A stretch of DNA of 64,000 bases from Erysipelotrichaceae bacterium. GTDB lineage: Bacteria > Bacillota_I > Bacilli_A > Erysipelotrichales > Erysipelotrichaceae. The position numbers and the translations under genes were made by a program. Shown one piece after another: positions 16,104 to 26,375 of this stretch. Position 1 is the stretch's first letter. The number at the start of each line of letters is the position of its first letter. The notes under the pieces are model-generated. The model made no database searches. It saw only the letters and a list, made by a program, of their open reading frames with translations, and had not been told where the DNA came from. The stretch spans positions 1-64,000 of the forward strand of contig JAFQZR010000011.1 in the NCBI GenBank assembly GCA_017405785.1, given 5' to 3'.

Positions 16104-17432
16104 CTACACCTTATCGATGAAATCCTTTAAGCGCTTGCTCTTGGTAGGATGCTTCAGCTTTCTCAAAGCCTTGGCTTCAATCTGTCTGATGCGCTCTCTG
16201 GTGACGTTGAATTCCTTGCCCACTTCTTCCAGGGTGCGGTTTTTGCCGTCGATAAGGCCGAATCTCAGCTTCAGGACCTTGCTTTCACGTTCAGTCAGTA
16301 ACTGCAGAACGTTGTCGATCTCATCCTTCAGCAGCTGCTTTGAGGCATATACATCAGGTGAATCGCTGTCCTTGTCTTCAATGAAGTCACCGACCTGGCT
16401 GTCATCTTCTTCACCGATTGGCTTTTCAAAGGATACCGGTTCCAGAGCGATCTTCTGGATCTCTCTGATCTTCTCAGGCGGGAACTGATCCCTTCCCATG
16501 ACATCGGATATCTCTTCAGCCGTCGGTTCGCGTCCCAGCTCCTGGACCAGCTGACGCTGGACCTTGGTCATCTTGTTGATGGTTTCAACCATGTGTACCG
16601 GAATGCGGATGGTTCTGGCCTGGTCAGCGATGGCTCTGGTAATGGCCTGTCTGATCCACCATGTGGCATAGGTAGAGAACTTGAAGCCCTTTTCATAGTC
16701 GAACTTGTCAACAGCCTTGACCAGGCCGACATTGCCTTCCTGGATCAGATCCAGGAATAACAGACCTCTGTTTGTATACTTCTTGGCTAAGGCTACGACC
16801 AGTCTCAGGTTGGCAGTGATCATCTTATCCTTGGCGCGCTTGATGATCTCCCGGTTCTGTTCTTCCAGTTCCGCGATCCTGGCACTGTTATCGCCTTTGG
16901 CTTTCTTGAGTTCAGCTATTTCGGCATTGATGACTTCATCACCTTCACGGGCAATGCGGGCAATCTCTCTTTCCTCGTCAGCCTTTAACAGCGGTACCTG
17001 GCCGATCTCCTTGAGGTACATCTTGACCGGGTCACTGACTCTGTCAGAAAGGGAGTCGGCATAATTAGCCTGCAGATCCTGCAGATCCAGATCACCCTCT
17101 TCAGCTGCCATGCTTTCGAGATCTTCATCGATCTCCTCGTCGTCATAGTCAACGGTGTCATCGATATCGATGTCCTCTTCTTCCAGCAGCGGCACATCCT
17201 TTTCATCCAGTTCGGTCGGTCCCTGGTTTCCATACCAGCTGATGATGGAATCCAGTTCCTCATCGCTGAGTTCCATGGTCTCCAGGAATTCCTTGACCTG
17301 GTTGATCTGTTCACTGTTCAGGCTGTACTTGTCCAGTTCGTCAGACAGCATTTCTTCGTCGATCATACGTCCTTCCCGACGGGCGGTCTTGAAGAATTCC
17401 TTAGCGTTTTCAAAATTAAACTTTGCTGCCAT
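16104..17432 (-). CDS. rpoD: Primary RNA polymerase sigma factor (SigA)
   Basis: A 442-aa housekeeping sigma-70 factor. Region 1.1 is at the N terminus, followed by a very acidic stretch (about 80-115), region 1.2 with [12 protein letters not shown], region 2 with the core- and -10-binding segment [17 protein letters not shown], region 3, and region 4 with the [23 protein letters not shown]. It lies in the standard dnaG–rpoD order, with its start overlapping the dnaG stop by 1 nt and AAGGAGG upstream. The consensus -35/-10 boxes in this window agree with its type. Confidence 0.98.
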   Translation of the reverse strand: MAAKFNFENAKEFFKTARREGRMIDEEMLSDELDKYSLNSEQINQVKEFLETMELSDEELDSIISWYGNQGPTELDEKDVPLLEEEDIDIDDTVDYDDEEIDEDLESMAAEEGDLDLQDLQANYADSLSDRVSDPVKMYLKEIGQVPLLKADEEREIARIAREGDEVINAEIAELKKAKGDNSARIAELEEQNREIIKRAKDKMITANLRLVVALAKKYTNRGLLFLDLIQEGNVGLVKAVDKFDYEKGFKFSTYATWWIRQAITRAIADQARTIRIPVHMVETINKMTKVQRQLVQELGREPTAEEISDVMGRDQFPPEKIREIQKIALEPVSFEKPIGEEDDSQVGDFIEDKDSDSPDVYASKQLLKDEIDNVLQLLTERESKVLKLRFGLIDGKNRTLEEVGKEFNVTRERIRQIEAKALRKLKHPTKSKRLKDFIDKV

Positions 17433-19192
17433 TACTTATCCTCCTTCTTTTTCAGCTGCTGCTTGAGTTCTCTTATCTGCTGAGAGATCTCAACCAGCAC
17501 TATCGGATCACTCATGAAGGCTTTCTGCTGCTCCAGTTCGGCGATCTTCTTATCAATTTCTCTTTTTCTGTAATACAGACATAATTCGCCGATGGCATCG
17601 CTGTAGACCTCATCTGAAGGGTCCTTGTTGATGATATCGTATTTCTCGATGCCGTCAAGTATTTTCTTTTCATCTTCATCAATTAACTGATTGAAAGCTG
17701 TCATGTCGATGGCATCGTGATCGATGTAGTAATTGACGATCGTCTCAGCCAGGCGGTTTTCCGTGGCATGAGGCAACCGGTTGAGTCGGTTTTTGAACTG
17801 CTGGCATCTTTCACGGGATCTCATCATCCCGTTGATGACGGTCCATTCCGCAATTCTGACACCGCTGAAGTTGACACGGGTATTTTTTACCGGTTTTTTT
17901 GTCTCGGTTATCACCGGTGTAACCGGAGCATCCTTGATCAGCGCTGAAACGGTCAGTCCGGTCTTTTCTTCAAGTTTCTTAATGTAGTTCTGTCTGTCAA
18001 ACCGGTCAGAAAGGTTATTGATCTCCTCCATTACCCGGGTAGCGAACCGCTTGCGGGAGGTGTAGCTGGAGAGATCCTGCTTTCTTTCATAGTAGGCAAA
18101 GACAAATTCGATCCAGGTACGGGAATCTCTGACCATCTTCTTGAGAGCATCGCCTCCGTACTTGGTCACGATCTCATCCGGGTCATCCAGGGTATCGTTA
18201 CCCAGTACCTTTATGGTAAAGCCCTGTGCCATGGCCAGCTTGCCGGCCTTGAATATGGCATTCTGTCCCGCATCATCACCGTCATAAGCCAGTATCAGCT
18301 GACTGGTCAGCTTCTTCAGCAGTGCCAGCTGATCCTTCGTACATGCTGTACCCATGGTACATACCGCATTCTCGATGCCGGCCCTGTAAAAGGCCATGAC
18401 ATCCATCGGACCCTCGGCCATGATCACATATTTCATGCTCTTGATGGCCTGGGCGGCGCGGTGATAATTGAAGACGATGTTGCCCTTACGGAACAGGGCT
18501 GAATCCTTGCTGTTGATATATTTGCTGTCAGCGTTAGGATCAAGTGAACGGGCGGTAAACCCTATCGGATGACCTTCAGGATCGTGAATCGGTATCATCA
18601 GACGGTCATGGAAGACGTCTCTGACTCCCGATGATGTCAGTCTGGCCACATCAGCCCGAATGATGTCCTTTTCCGCAAAGCCTTTGGCTGTCAGATAGCG
18701 GTACAGAGCGTCACCGGAGGGATTGTAGCCCATTTCAAACTTATCGATCATGTCCTGACCGAGTTTTCTCTTTGCCAGGTATTCCTTTACTTTGAGCCCT
18801 TCCTGACTGTTAAGGGCATTACGGCAATACAGTACAGATTCCTTAAGAGCTTTGTGAACGTTGGTTTCAACGAAGGTATCTCTCTTTTCGTATGAACCGA
18901 AATCATAGTTGAAACCGATCAGTGAGGCAACTTTCTTTACTGCCTCAGGATAGCTCACCTTTTCATAGTTCATGACGAAGCTGAAGACATCTCCGCCGTT
19001 ACCGCACACAAAGCACTTGTACAGCTGTTTATCGGAAGAGATCTGAAGTGAAGGATCATGGTCATCATGAAAAGGACATATTGCCACATAGTTGCGGCCT
19101 TTCTGCTGCACGTCAATGTAGTGGCTTATGACATCTTCGATCTTGGCCTTGCGCCTTATCTGCTCAATTACTTCTTCCGGTATCTGTGCCAT
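17432..19192 (-). CDS. dnaG: DNA primase
   Basis: A 586-aa primase that makes RNA primers at the replication fork. The N-terminal CHC2 zinc finger ([10 protein letters not shown] ... [10 protein letters not shown]), the catalytic N-terminal subdomain, the Toprim motifs ([13 protein letters not shown] and LAYDGDDAG) and a C-terminal DnaB-binding helical domain are visible. AGGAG precedes the ATG. The gene lies 8 nt after glyQS and overlaps rpoD by 1 nt. Confidence 0.98.
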   Translation of the reverse strand: MAQIPEEVIEQIRRKAKIEDVISHYIDVQQKGRNYVAICPFHDDHDPSLQISSDKQLYKCFVCGNGGDVFSFVMNYEKVSYPEAVKKVASLIGFNYDFGSYEKRDTFVETNVHKALKESVLYCRNALNSQEGLKVKEYLAKRKLGQDMIDKFEMGYNPSGDALYRYLTAKGFAEKDIIRADVARLTSSGVRDVFHDRLMIPIHDPEGHPIGFTARSLDPNADSKYINSKDSALFRKGNIVFNYHRAAQAIKSMKYVIMAEGPMDVMAFYRAGIENAVCTMGTACTKDQLALLKKLTSQLILAYDGDDAGQNAIFKAGKLAMAQGFTIKVLGNDTLDDPDEIVTKYGGDALKKMVRDSRTWIEFVFAYYERKQDLSSYTSRKRFATRVMEEINNLSDRFDRQNYIKKLEEKTGLTVSALIKDAPVTPVITETKKPVKNTRVNFSGVRIAEWTVINGMMRSRERCQQFKNRLNRLPHATENRLAETIVNYYIDHDAIDMTAFNQLIDEDEKKILDGIEKYDIINKDPSDEVYSDAIGELCLYYRKREIDKKIAELEQQKAFMSDPIVLVEISQQIRELKQQLKKKEDK

Positions 19193-19200
19193 TAATTCTC

Positions 19201-20592
19201 CTAGAATTCGATTCTGCTGCCGATGAATTCCTTCAGATCCTCGATTCTGACTCTTTCCTGTTCCATGGAGTCACGGAATCTGACGGTTACGCTGCCGTCG
19301 TTTGCCGTATCACCGTCAACGGTGATGCAGAACGGGGTGCCGATGGCATCCTGACGGCGGTATCTCTTGCCGATGTTGCCTGATTCATCATAGACAGCAT
19401 CGTAATACTTGACGACCTGGGCATATACTTCCTTGGCCTTTTCGGTTTCGTTCTTTGTCAGAGGCAGTACGGCAGCCTTGATCGGTGCCAGAGCCGGATG
19501 CAGATGCATGACGATTCTGGTGTCCTGCTTGCCGTCAGCTCTGGTCAGGATCTCCTCGTCATATGCGTCACATACAAAGGCCAGGAATAATCTCTCAACG
19601 CCTACTGCCGGTTCCACACAGTACGGAACGTATTTTTCATTGGTATACGGATCAAGATACTGCAGATCCTGCTTGGAATGATCCATGTGTCTCTTGAGGT
19701 CATAATCGGTTCTGTCGGCTATGCCCCATAATTCACCCCAGGAAATGGTCGGGAACTTATACTCAATGTCAGCTGTTCCCTTGGAATAGAAGGCCAGTTC
19801 CTGCGGAGTATGATCTCTGAATCTCAGGTTCTCTTCGGTTAAGCCCAGCTTCAGCAGCCAATCCATGCAGAACTGACGCCAGTACGGATACCAGTAATCA
19901 TCGTCACCCGGCTTGCAGAAGAATTCCATTTCCATCTGTTCAAACTCTCTGGTACGGAAGATGAAGTTACCAGGAGTGATCTCGTTACGGAAACTCTTGC
20001 CGATCTGACCGATACCGAACGGCAGCTTCTTACGCATCGTTCTCTGGACGTTCTTGAAGTTTACGAACATGCCCTGAGCTGTTTCCGGGCGCAGGTAAAC
20101 GGCGCTGGAGGCGTCTTCTACGACGCCCTGGAAGGTCTTGAACATCAGGTTGAACTTTCTGATGTCTGTGAAGTCATGAGCTCCGCACTTCGGACAGGCA
20201 ATATTGTTTTCCCTGATGTATCTGACCATGTCGTCATCCTTCATCTCATCGGTATTAACGGTACCGTTGGTGACCTGATTGATCAGCTGGTCGGCACGGT
20301 ATCTGCTCTTGCAGTGCTTGCAGTCAATCAGCGGATCGGAGAAATTGGCCAAGTGACCCGTAGCGACCCAAACCTCAGGATTCATCAGAATGGCAGACTG
20401 AATGCCGACGTTGTTCAGGTCTTCCTGAATGAATTTCTTCCACCATGCCAGTTTGATGTTTTTCTTCAGGCTGGCACCCAGAGGGCCGAAATCCCAGGTG
20501 TTAGACAGACCGCCGTAGATTTCCGAACCCTGGAAAACATATCCGGAAGTCTTCAGATGGGTAACGATCTGTTCAAATGTAAAGTCTTTCAT
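19201..20592 (-). CDS. glyQS: Glycyl-tRNA synthetase, dimeric alpha2 type
   Basis: A 463-aa class II aminoacyl-tRNA synthetase of the single-chain type, as in Staphylococcus and Mycoplasma, rather than the GlyQ/GlyS pair. The N terminus ([21 protein letters not shown]) is diagnostic. Class II motif 2 is [19 protein letters not shown], a C-x2-C...C-x2-C zinc-like insertion is present near residues 86-140, and motif 3 and the C-terminal anticodon-binding domain follow. No T-box leader is present because the gene is inside an operon. Confidence 0.97.
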   Translation of the reverse strand: MKDFTFEQIVTHLKTSGYVFQGSEIYGGLSNTWDFGPLGASLKKNIKLAWWKKFIQEDLNNVGIQSAILMNPEVWVATGHLANFSDPLIDCKHCKSRYRADQLINQVTNGTVNTDEMKDDDMVRYIRENNIACPKCGAHDFTDIRKFNLMFKTFQGVVEDASSAVYLRPETAQGMFVNFKNVQRTMRKKLPFGIGQIGKSFRNEITPGNFIFRTREFEQMEMEFFCKPGDDDYWYPYWRQFCMDWLLKLGLTEENLRFRDHTPQELAFYSKGTADIEYKFPTISWGELWGIADRTDYDLKRHMDHSKQDLQYLDPYTNEKYVPYCVEPAVGVERLFLAFVCDAYDEEILTRADGKQDTRIVMHLHPALAPIKAAVLPLTKNETEKAKEVYAQVVKYYDAVYDESGNIGKRYRRQDAIGTPFCITVDGDTANDGSVTVRFRDSMEQERVRIEDLKEFIGSRIEF

Positions 20593-20606
20593 AATTCTCC
20601 TCCTAG

Positions 20607-21329
20607 TCAGTGATTGCCGCTGACACTGCGCCAGCTGATGACATTGAGACCGCTGTGAGTGATCACAAATTCCATCAGCACGGCACTCAGCCGGTAATCG
20701 TCAAGGCCTAAGCCCTGCAGTTTATCAAGCACCGCAAACGATGCCTTGTTAATGATTCTGAAACGGCGCAGAAACCGTGAATCCAGCGGTTTCAGATGCC
20801 GGTGGCGGTTGCAGTTGCGGCACAAAAATCCACCGTCCAGCACCGAGATGGTCTCGATTGCTGAGGTATTGCCGCACAGCACACAGCCGTCTACTTCCGG
20901 TGAGAGTCCCAAAACATCAAGGAACTGTACCAGAAACAGGTTGAATACCATGTAAGGTTCGGGATTGACATCCAGCCGGTGCAGTGTTGACTCCAACAGG
21001 TCATATACATTGTCATCCGGCAGATATCCCACCAGCTCTACCACCACACTGGCCAAAGCCAGTCGGTCATAGTCCCCTCTTATGCCCATGAATTCCTTCT
21101 TGAGAGTTGCCGTCTTCATCAGATGCATTGACTTCATCTGCGAAAGATCACACAGGAATTCACTGTAGTCAAACAGCTGACAGGCATACCGGTTACGGCT
21201 GGTGGACTTCTTTATCCCGCGGGCGTAAAGAGACAGATTGCCGTACTCCTTTGTATAAACATTGAGTATGACGTCGTTATCCTTCACTTCCGTGGTCTTA
21301 ATGACATATCCCGTTACTGTTTCATTCAT
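20607..21329 (-). CDS. recO: DNA repair protein RecO
   Basis: A 240-aa recombination mediator that works with RecF/RecR to load RecA on SSB-coated DNA. The N-terminal OB fold ([20 protein letters not shown]), a helical bundle and a C-terminal zinc site C-x2-C...C-x2-C (CVLCGNTS ... CRNCNRH) fit the family. The Shine-Dalgarno AAGAAAG is weak, but the gene overlaps the end of era by 8 nt, so translation is probably coupled. Confidence 0.93.
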   Translation of the reverse strand: MNETVTGYVIKTTEVKDNDVILNVYTKEYGNLSLYARGIKKSTSRNRYACQLFDYSEFLCDLSQMKSMHLMKTATLKKEFMGIRGDYDRLALASVVVELVGYLPDDNVYDLLESTLHRLDVNPEPYMVFNLFLVQFLDVLGLSPEVDGCVLCGNTSAIETISVLDGGFLCRNCNRHRHLKPLDSRFLRRFRIINKASFAVLDKLQGLGLDDYRLSAVLMEFVITHSGLNVISWRSVSGNH

Positions 21330-22218
21330 CTTTCTTACTGTCCCAATAGCCGAACTGCTGCAGCTGGCTGACTCTGTTGCGCCAGTCTTCTTCCACTCTT
21401 ACAAAGGTCTCCAGATAGACCTTGGCGCCCAGTCTTTCCTCCAGTTCCTCACGGGCACTGGTTGATATCTTCTTGATCATGGCTCCCTTTTTACCGATGA
21501 TGATGGCCTTCTGGGAAGGCTTCTCCACGACGATGGCTACACGGACATAAACCACTGAAGGCTTGCGGGTTATCTCTTCCGTGACGACCGCAATGGAATG
21601 AGGCAGTTCCTCTTCGGTATTGAGCATGATCTTTTCTCTTACTATCTCCGAGAACATGAAGCTTTCCGGATAGTCAGAGATCATGTCATCAGGATAGTAC
21701 TGCACGTCTTCCGGCAGATACTTCTTAATGGTACTGACCAGTTCATCGATGTTCTTGCTCTTAAGAGCGGACAGCGGAATGATCTCGTCAAAGGCATCCT
21801 GATCGACCTTTTCCAGATATTCGATGAGATCCTTCTTGGTAACCTTATCGACCTTGTTGATGATAAGGAATTTTGGCTTGTTGATATCTCTGATGGATTC
21901 CATGATGATGTCATCACCCTTGTTCCAAGGCTTGGAAACATCCACCAGAAGAAGCAGAATGTCCACGTCATCTATGGCATCATAAGCTCTTTTCACCATG
22001 GCGGTATTGAGCTTGCCCTGTGATTTATGAATACCCGGGGTATCGACAAAGATGATCTGCGCATCATCAAGAGTCAGAATACCTCTGATATTGTCTCTGG
22101 TAGTCTGCGGTTTAGGTGTGGTGATGGCAACCTTCCGGGACAAAAGCGAATTCAGTAAGGTGCTTTTTCCCGTATTAGGTTTCCCTATCAGGGCTACGAA
22201 ACCTGCCTTAAAGCTCAT
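21322..22218 (-). CDS. era: Ribosome-assembly GTPase Era
   Basis: A 298-aa GTPase binding the 3' end of 16S rRNA during 30S maturation. G1 GKPNTGKST, G2 with TTRDNIRGI, G3 DTPGIHK and G4 NKVD are followed by the C-terminal KH domain with the IIGKKGAMIKKI loop. GGAGG precedes the ATG, which overlaps the cdd stop (TAATG). Confidence 0.98.
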   Translation of the reverse strand: MSFKAGFVALIGKPNTGKSTLLNSLLSRKVAITTPKPQTTRDNIRGILTLDDAQIIFVDTPGIHKSQGKLNTAMVKRAYDAIDDVDILLLLVDVSKPWNKGDDIIMESIRDINKPKFLIINKVDKVTKKDLIEYLEKVDQDAFDEIIPLSALKSKNIDELVSTIKKYLPEDVQYYPDDMISDYPESFMFSEIVREKIMLNTEEELPHSIAVVTEEITRKPSVVYVRVAIVVEKPSQKAIIIGKKGAMIKKISTSAREELEERLGAKVYLETFVRVEEDWRNRVSQLQQFGYWDSKKDE

Positions 22219-22616
22219 TACTGCAGATCCTCCGGACCAAAGGTCATAGGTAACAGCTCTCTCATGCAGGTAACGACGGTTTCCTCACCGGTTGAAAGCA
22301 CGATCGGGGTATCAGGATTCAGCAGTTCACTCAGGACCTGACGGCAGATGCCGCATGGTGCTGCGATCCTGTGGCCGTCGGAAACGATGGCCAGTTTTTC
22401 AATGTCATCCTTACGGACACCGTTGGAATAGGCGGCAAAAATCGCACTTCTCTCGCCGCAGTTGGTTGCGCCGTATGAAGCGTTCTCAATGTTGGCACCG
22501 AAGAAGTACCTGCCGTCCTTGCATGCAACACAGGCTCCGACATGGAAGTTGGAGTAAGGTGCATAGGAGTTTTCCATGGCCTTGAAGGCCAGTTCGATGA
22601 TTTCCTTGTTTTCCAT
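22218..22616 (-). CDS. cdd: Cytidine deaminase
   Basis: A 132-aa zinc enzyme of pyrimidine salvage converting cytidine/deoxycytidine to uridine/deoxyuridine. It is the homotetrameric short type. Substrate contacts are in YAPYSNFHVGA and NIENASYGATNCGERSA (Cys zinc ligand and catalytic Glu), and the second zinc motif is PCGICRQ. AGGAGG lies inside the end of dgkA and the start overlaps the dgkA stop by 1 nt. Confidence 0.97.
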   Translation of the reverse strand: MENKEIIELAFKAMENSYAPYSNFHVGACVACKDGRYFFGANIENASYGATNCGERSAIFAAYSNGVRKDDIEKLAIVSDGHRIAAPCGICRQVLSELLNPDTPIVLSTGEETVVTCMRELLPMTFGPEDLQ

Positions 22617-22996
22617 TAAAACATACCTCCTGTAATATGTCTCAGTATGAACATGATTCCTACGATCAGCGCAAACACTGAAGCGATCAGAACCCCGCCT
22701 GCCGCCATATCCTTGATGTGCTTGACGGCACGGGATATCTCAGGCTCTTCCAGGTTCATGATCCTTTCAATGCTGGAGTTGGTGTATTCCAGACCCAGTA
22801 TCAGACCGCAGAATAACAGCACGATTGCAAACTCTTCCGGGGTAAAGCGGAAGATCAGGCTCACGATAATGGCTATGATCGCACATATAAACTGTATCTT
22901 TATGCTGGAGTCGTACTTGATTCCATGTTTGATGCCGTGATAGGCATATTTGAATTTGCTAATTATCTTCTTTATCATCTTGACTGACCAGTTCAT
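22616..22996 (-). CDS. dgkA: Diacylglycerol/undecaprenol kinase family membrane protein
   Basis: Small membrane kinase of the DgkA fold with three transmembrane segments (about 33-52, 55-72, 97-121) and the signature GLILGLEYTNSSIERIMNL with the active-site Glu and Asn. In Gram-positive bacteria these enzymes mainly phosphorylate undecaprenol and so feed wall synthesis. There are two candidate starts: ATG at 22996 within ybeY, or ATG at 22978 (MIKKIISK). Neither has a strong RBS, so coupling to ybeY is likely. Confidence 0.9.
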   Translation of the reverse strand: MNWSVKMIKKIISKFKYAYHGIKHGIKYDSSIKIQFICAIIAIIVSLIFRFTPEEFAIVLLFCGLILGLEYTNSSIERIMNLEEPEISRAVKHIKDMAAGGVLIASVFALIVGIMFILRHITGGMF

Positions 22997-23426
22997 CCAA
23001 TATCTTCTTCTGCAAAAAGATCATTTCCTTTTCATCCTCAGGTTCCATGTGATCATAACCGCACAGATGCAGTAGGCCGTGAGTAAACAGGAAGCAGATT
23101 TCTCTTTTCAGAGAATGACCGTATTCCACTGCCTGTCTTCTGGCTGCATCGAGGTTGATGAAGATGTCACCGAGTTCCTCTTCGATGTAATCCCCTTCAC
23201 TGTCATTGTCTCTTAGGGCAAAGGAAATGACATCGGTAGTTCTGTCGACATTGCGGTAATCCCTGTTGATCTGATGGATCTGCGGATCATCCACGAATAT
23301 CACGCTTACCACCGTCCCTCTTCTGAGATCAACATACTTTTTGGCATTACGGAAAATCTGACTGAAATAAGCCTTATACTTGCTGAAACCTCTCTGAGTT
23401 GTCTGGTTGTAAACATTTAAAGCCAT
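22959..23426 (-). CDS. ybeY: Endoribonuclease YbeY
   Basis: A 155-aa zinc metalloprotein involved in 16S rRNA 3'-end maturation and ribosome quality control. The signature HGLLHLCGYDH carries the three zinc-binding His; the TDVISFAL and LGDIFINLD motifs are also present. AAGGAG lies ahead of the ATG. It sits between the C39-like gene and dgkA in the murE–trmK operon and overlaps dgkA. Confidence 0.96.
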   Translation of the reverse strand: MALNVYNQTTQRGFSKYKAYFSQIFRNAKKYVDLRRGTVVSVIFVDDPQIHQINRDYRNVDRTTDVISFALRDNDSEGDYIEEELGDIFINLDAARRQAVEYGHSLKREICFLFTHGLLHLCGYDHMEPEDEKEMIFLQKKILDELVSQDDKEDN

Positions 23427-23449
23427 AGTAAAAACTCCTTGTGTGTTTA

Positions 23450-23809
23450 TTATATCACACTGTATCTGAGTGACACATAATATTTACGCCAAAACAGGCG
23501 AAAAAACCAACGCCTCACTCTCACGTAACCCAGTAGCGGGTCACACATCCAGACATGACGGTCATCGCCAGATATCACCAGATAATAATGCCTGTACACT
23601 GCATCGTACATGATGTACGGGAAATCGTAGCAGACTTCCGGGTCGTAATAACCTTCACACACGATGCCGTGATCCCGCAACACTTCAATGATATCCTGCA
23701 TCGCCAACCCTCTGCGGGTGACTCTGCCGTCAAGCTCTTTAATTATACCACCGCTGTCAATACCCATCAGGCGCAGGTATTCGCGCACACAGAAAACACC
23801 GCAGTTCAT
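23450..23809 (-). CDS. Stand-alone C39-peptidase-like protein
   Basis: A 119-aa protein that looks like one C39 cysteine-peptidase domain. It begins N-C-G-V-F-C directly after Met (family: D-C-G-x-x-C/A with catalytic Cys). RRGLAMQDIIEVL matches the internal RG-x-S-L-x-D-L helix, and HYYLVISGDDRHVWMCDP supplies the H-Y-x-V and D-P catalytic elements. There is no signal peptide, transporter or membrane part. Role unknown: it could be an active intracellular protease or an inactive relative. The start codon lies in a hairpin loop and has no clear RBS. It lies between phoH and ybeY in the operon. Confidence 0.65.
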   Translation of the reverse strand: MNCGVFCVREYLRLMGIDSGGIIKELDGRVTRRGLAMQDIIEVLRDHGIVCEGYYDPEVCYDFPYIMYDAVYRHYYLVISGDDRHVWMCDPLLGYVRVRRWFFRLFWRKYYVSLRYSVI

Positions 23810-23828
23810 ATTACTTTATTGCGGTGTT
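23795..23828 (-). promoter_or_regulatory. Hairpin enclosing the start codon of the C39-like gene
   Basis: AACACCGCA and TGCGGTGTT (9 bp) flank a 16-nt loop that holds the ATG (23809-23807). Read leftward the 3' arm is followed by TTC, so it could be a partial terminator after phoH or a translation-controlling hairpin. The 3' arm encodes the presumed catalytic Cys motif. Confidence 0.6.
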
Positions 23829-23850
23829 TAATGTTAATTCCTTATTACTT

Positions 23851-24792
23851 TTATTTGTTCTCTTCCCGTTCGTAAGCTTCAATGATCTTCTGAACGACCG
23901 GGTGTCTGACAACGTCATTGCGGTGCATTTCCACCACAGCGATCTCTTCAATTCCCTTGACGATCTCTATGGCCTTTTTCAGGCCTGACTGACGGGAATT
24001 AGGCAGGTCGATCTGCGTTACGTCACCGGTGATAATCATTCGTGAATTGAATCCCAGACGGGTCAGAAACATCTTTATCTGCATGGCAGTGGTATTCTGC
24101 GCTTCATCGAGAATTACCACGGCATCGTTAAGCGTACGTCCTCTCATGTAAGCCAGAGGCGCAATCTCAATGACGCCCTTCTCCAGCAGCCTCTCTACTG
24201 AACCGGCGCCGAAGATGGCATCAAAGGAGTCATAGATCGGTCTGAGATACGGGTCGACCTTTTCCTTCAGATCGCCAGGCAGAAATCCCAGAGATTCCCC
24301 GGCTTCAACTACCGGTCTGGTCACGATGATCTTTCTGATCTTGCCCTTACGTAACTGATCACAGGCATAAATAACAGCCAGGAAGGTCTTTCCCGTTCCG
24401 GCCGGCCCTGTTACCAGGGTAATGTCATGAGTGCGGAATGCCTCATAAAGCTTCTTCTGTCCCGGTGTACGCAGATAGAACTTGCGTGAACCGTATCCGG
24501 TCATTACCGGTTCCCTGTAGAAGGATGAATCGACCTGATTGACCACGATGTTGGTCACATCTTCATAGTCGATGGAACCCTTGTTACTGTAGATGGCTAT
24601 CATGTCCTTAATTATCCGGGCCACTCTTTCCACGGTATGTTCATCCGAAGTCAGAATGCTGTCATTTTCCAGAAACAGACGGCAGTCCAGTTCCTTTTCG
24701 ATGAGTTCCAGATTGCGGTCCGATTCACCGCAGATGGCCATCACGGTTTCCATCTCAAGATCGGTTATATCAATTACCTGATATTTCTCCAA
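23851..24792 (-). CDS. phoH: PhoH family ATPase
   Basis: A 313-aa PhoH-type protein. An N-terminal KH-like region (about 1-80) precedes a P-loop ATPase resembling superfamily I helicases: Walker A GPAGTGKT, motif VTRPVVEAGESLGFLPGD, Walker B ILDEAQNTT, and TGDVTQIDLP. PhoH is linked to RNA metabolism and often stands next to ybeY, as here. The start codon is TTG with AAGGGGG about 10 nt upstream. Confidence 0.95.
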   Translation of the reverse strand: MEKYQVIDITDLEMETVMAICGESDRNLELIEKELDCRLFLENDSILTSDEHTVERVARIIKDMIAIYSNKGSIDYEDVTNIVVNQVDSSFYREPVMTGYGSRKFYLRTPGQKKLYEAFRTHDITLVTGPAGTGKTFLAVIYACDQLRKGKIRKIIVTRPVVEAGESLGFLPGDLKEKVDPYLRPIYDSFDAIFGAGSVERLLEKGVIEIAPLAYMRGRTLNDAVVILDEAQNTTAMQIKMFLTRLGFNSRMIITGDVTQIDLPNSRQSGLKKAIEIVKGIEEIAVVEMHRNDVVRHPVVQKIIEAYEREENK

Positions 24793-24806
24793 AAGATTAT
24801 TCCCCC

Positions 24807-26369
24807 TTACAGTCCCAGTTCACGGCAGGTCTTGCACACAAAGTCAATGTCGCTGTGAACGTATTTTACACCTTTTTCTTCCTGCCAGCTCTCGTGTCCC
24901 AGTCCGATGATGGTAATGATGTCACCTTCCTGTGCATTCTTTATCGCATAGGTAATGGCTTCCTGGCGGTTTTTGATAAGTATGTACTGCGGTTTGATTC
25001 CTGTTTCCTTTTCAACCTTTTCAAAGGAAGTCAGGGTATCAGCCGTTATTTTTTCATATGTTTCCCATCTTAAATGTCCCGAAGTGATTATCGACAGATC
25101 CGCCAGTCGGGCACTGGCTTCGCCCATGCCGTAACGGCGGTCAAGAGAACGGTTTCCGTCAGCGCCGAATACGCATACTACACGCTTAGGACGGTATTCT
25201 CTTAAAGCCCGCAGATGATGGAAAGTACTGTAGCCGTTGTGGGCAAAGTCAACGCAGACCTTGAAATGTCCGTTATCGAATACTATTTCAAAACGTCCCC
25301 TGATCAGCAGATGGGTCAGAGCTTCGTTGATCACATCAAATCCGATGTTTTCCATCTGGGCGATGGCGACACAAGGAAGAGCGTTTATCGCATTGAATTC
25401 ACCCGGAAGATTGATGTTGACCTCCCCTTCGATCTTGCCTGTCACCTCAAATCTGATGCCAGGATAACCGTCAAAGGTCTTTTCGATATTAATGCCGCGG
25501 TAATCGGCTTCTTCGCTTTCACCGTAATAATACAGGGTCTTGCCTTCATTGAGGAACGCCTTGAATCTGTCCAGGCTCTTATCATCAAGATTCAGGAAAC
25601 CGATCCTGCTCTGATTGATCATGTTGGCCTTGCAGCGGATCAGATCATTCTCGTCAGCGTGTTCCAGTCCGCCGATATGGTCGGTGAAATCCAGGTTGGT
25701 CCAGATGCCGTAATCGAATTCCATGCCGTCCACTCTGTGCATCTTCATGGCCTGGCTGGATACTTCAATGATGACATGAGTACAGCCGCTCTCTACCATC
25801 AGCGCCAGATACATCTGCATTTCCATGGCATCAGGAGTGGTATTAGCCAGTTCATAGACATAGTGTCCTGCCGTTTCCTCACAGATTATCGGCTTATACA
25901 GATCGGCATTGATGACTCTGTCTCTGGCTTCATCACAGATCGGCATGATGGCGCCGTTGGTGCCGATGGTACCGGTTTTAAATCCCCGCTTGCGGAAAAT
26001 GTCAGCCATCATGTGGGTCGAAGTAGTCTTGCCCTTGCTTCCGGTGATGGCTACGGTCTTCATCTTGGTAGCCGGATAACCGTAGAAAGCTGCCGCCAGT
26101 AACGGGCTGGCTTCACGTGAACTCTTTACCCTGATGGCACAGACGCCTTCAGGCAGTTCGACATCTTTCTCTACCACGATCAGTGATGCCCCCTTGGCAA
26201 CGACATCAGGTATCAGATCATGGCTGTCAAACCTGGTTCCGGCAATGCATATAAAGCCTTCCTGCGGTTTTAAAAGACGGTTGTCGTGAGACAGACCGCA
26301 TATTTCACCATCCAGGTCGCCCTGGAGATATTCGTAATCAATATTCTTTATCAGTTCTCTTATTTTCAT
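24807..26369 (-). CDS. murE: UDP-MurNAc tripeptide synthetase (MurE-type), unusual specificity motif
   Basis: A 520-aa cytosolic Mur ligase expected to add residue 3 of the peptidoglycan stem. The N-terminal UDP-binding domain contains GLSHDNRLLKPQEGFICI, the P-loop is TGSKGKTTSTH, the TNL..DH motif is present, and the carbamylated Lys lies in RCKANM. Where mDAP enzymes have DNPR, this one reads S-G-H-L-R, so its amino-acid substrate may be neither mDAP nor Lys. An in-frame extension upstream is not homologous. ATG 26369 follows a TATAAT by exactly 6 nt, so the mRNA may be leaderless. First gene of a 12-gene operon. Confidence 0.88.
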   Translation of the reverse strand: MKIRELIKNIDYEYLQGDLDGEICGLSHDNRLLKPQEGFICIAGTRFDSHDLIPDVVAKGASLIVVEKDVELPEGVCAIRVKSSREASPLLAAAFYGYPATKMKTVAITGSKGKTTSTHMMADIFRKRGFKTGTIGTNGAIMPICDEARDRVINADLYKPIICEETAGHYVYELANTTPDAMEMQMYLALMVESGCTHVIIEVSSQAMKMHRVDGMEFDYGIWTNLDFTDHIGGLEHADENDLIRCKANMINQSRIGFLNLDDKSLDRFKAFLNEGKTLYYYGESEEADYRGINIEKTFDGYPGIRFEVTGKIEGEVNINLPGEFNAINALPCVAIAQMENIGFDVINEALTHLLIRGRFEIVFDNGHFKVCVDFAHNGYSTFHHLRALREYRPKRVVCVFGADGNRSLDRRYGMGEASARLADLSIITSGHLRWETYEKITADTLTSFEKVEKETGIKPQYILIKNRQEAITYAIKNAQEGDIITIIGLGHESWQEEKGVKYVHSDIDFVCKTCRELGL

Positions 26370-26375
26370 AACTGA

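Noticed and set aside
25215-26102. Long plus-strand open frame (295 codons) opposite murE
   Set aside because: It runs antisense to a clear Mur ligase, has no RBS and its translation has no recognisable domain; it mirrors the codon bias of the real gene.
23851-26369. A capsule-type or Cap-like ligase operon around murE–phoH
   Set aside because: Neighbours are the standard phoH–ybeY–dgkA–cdd–era set, so the context is housekeeping.
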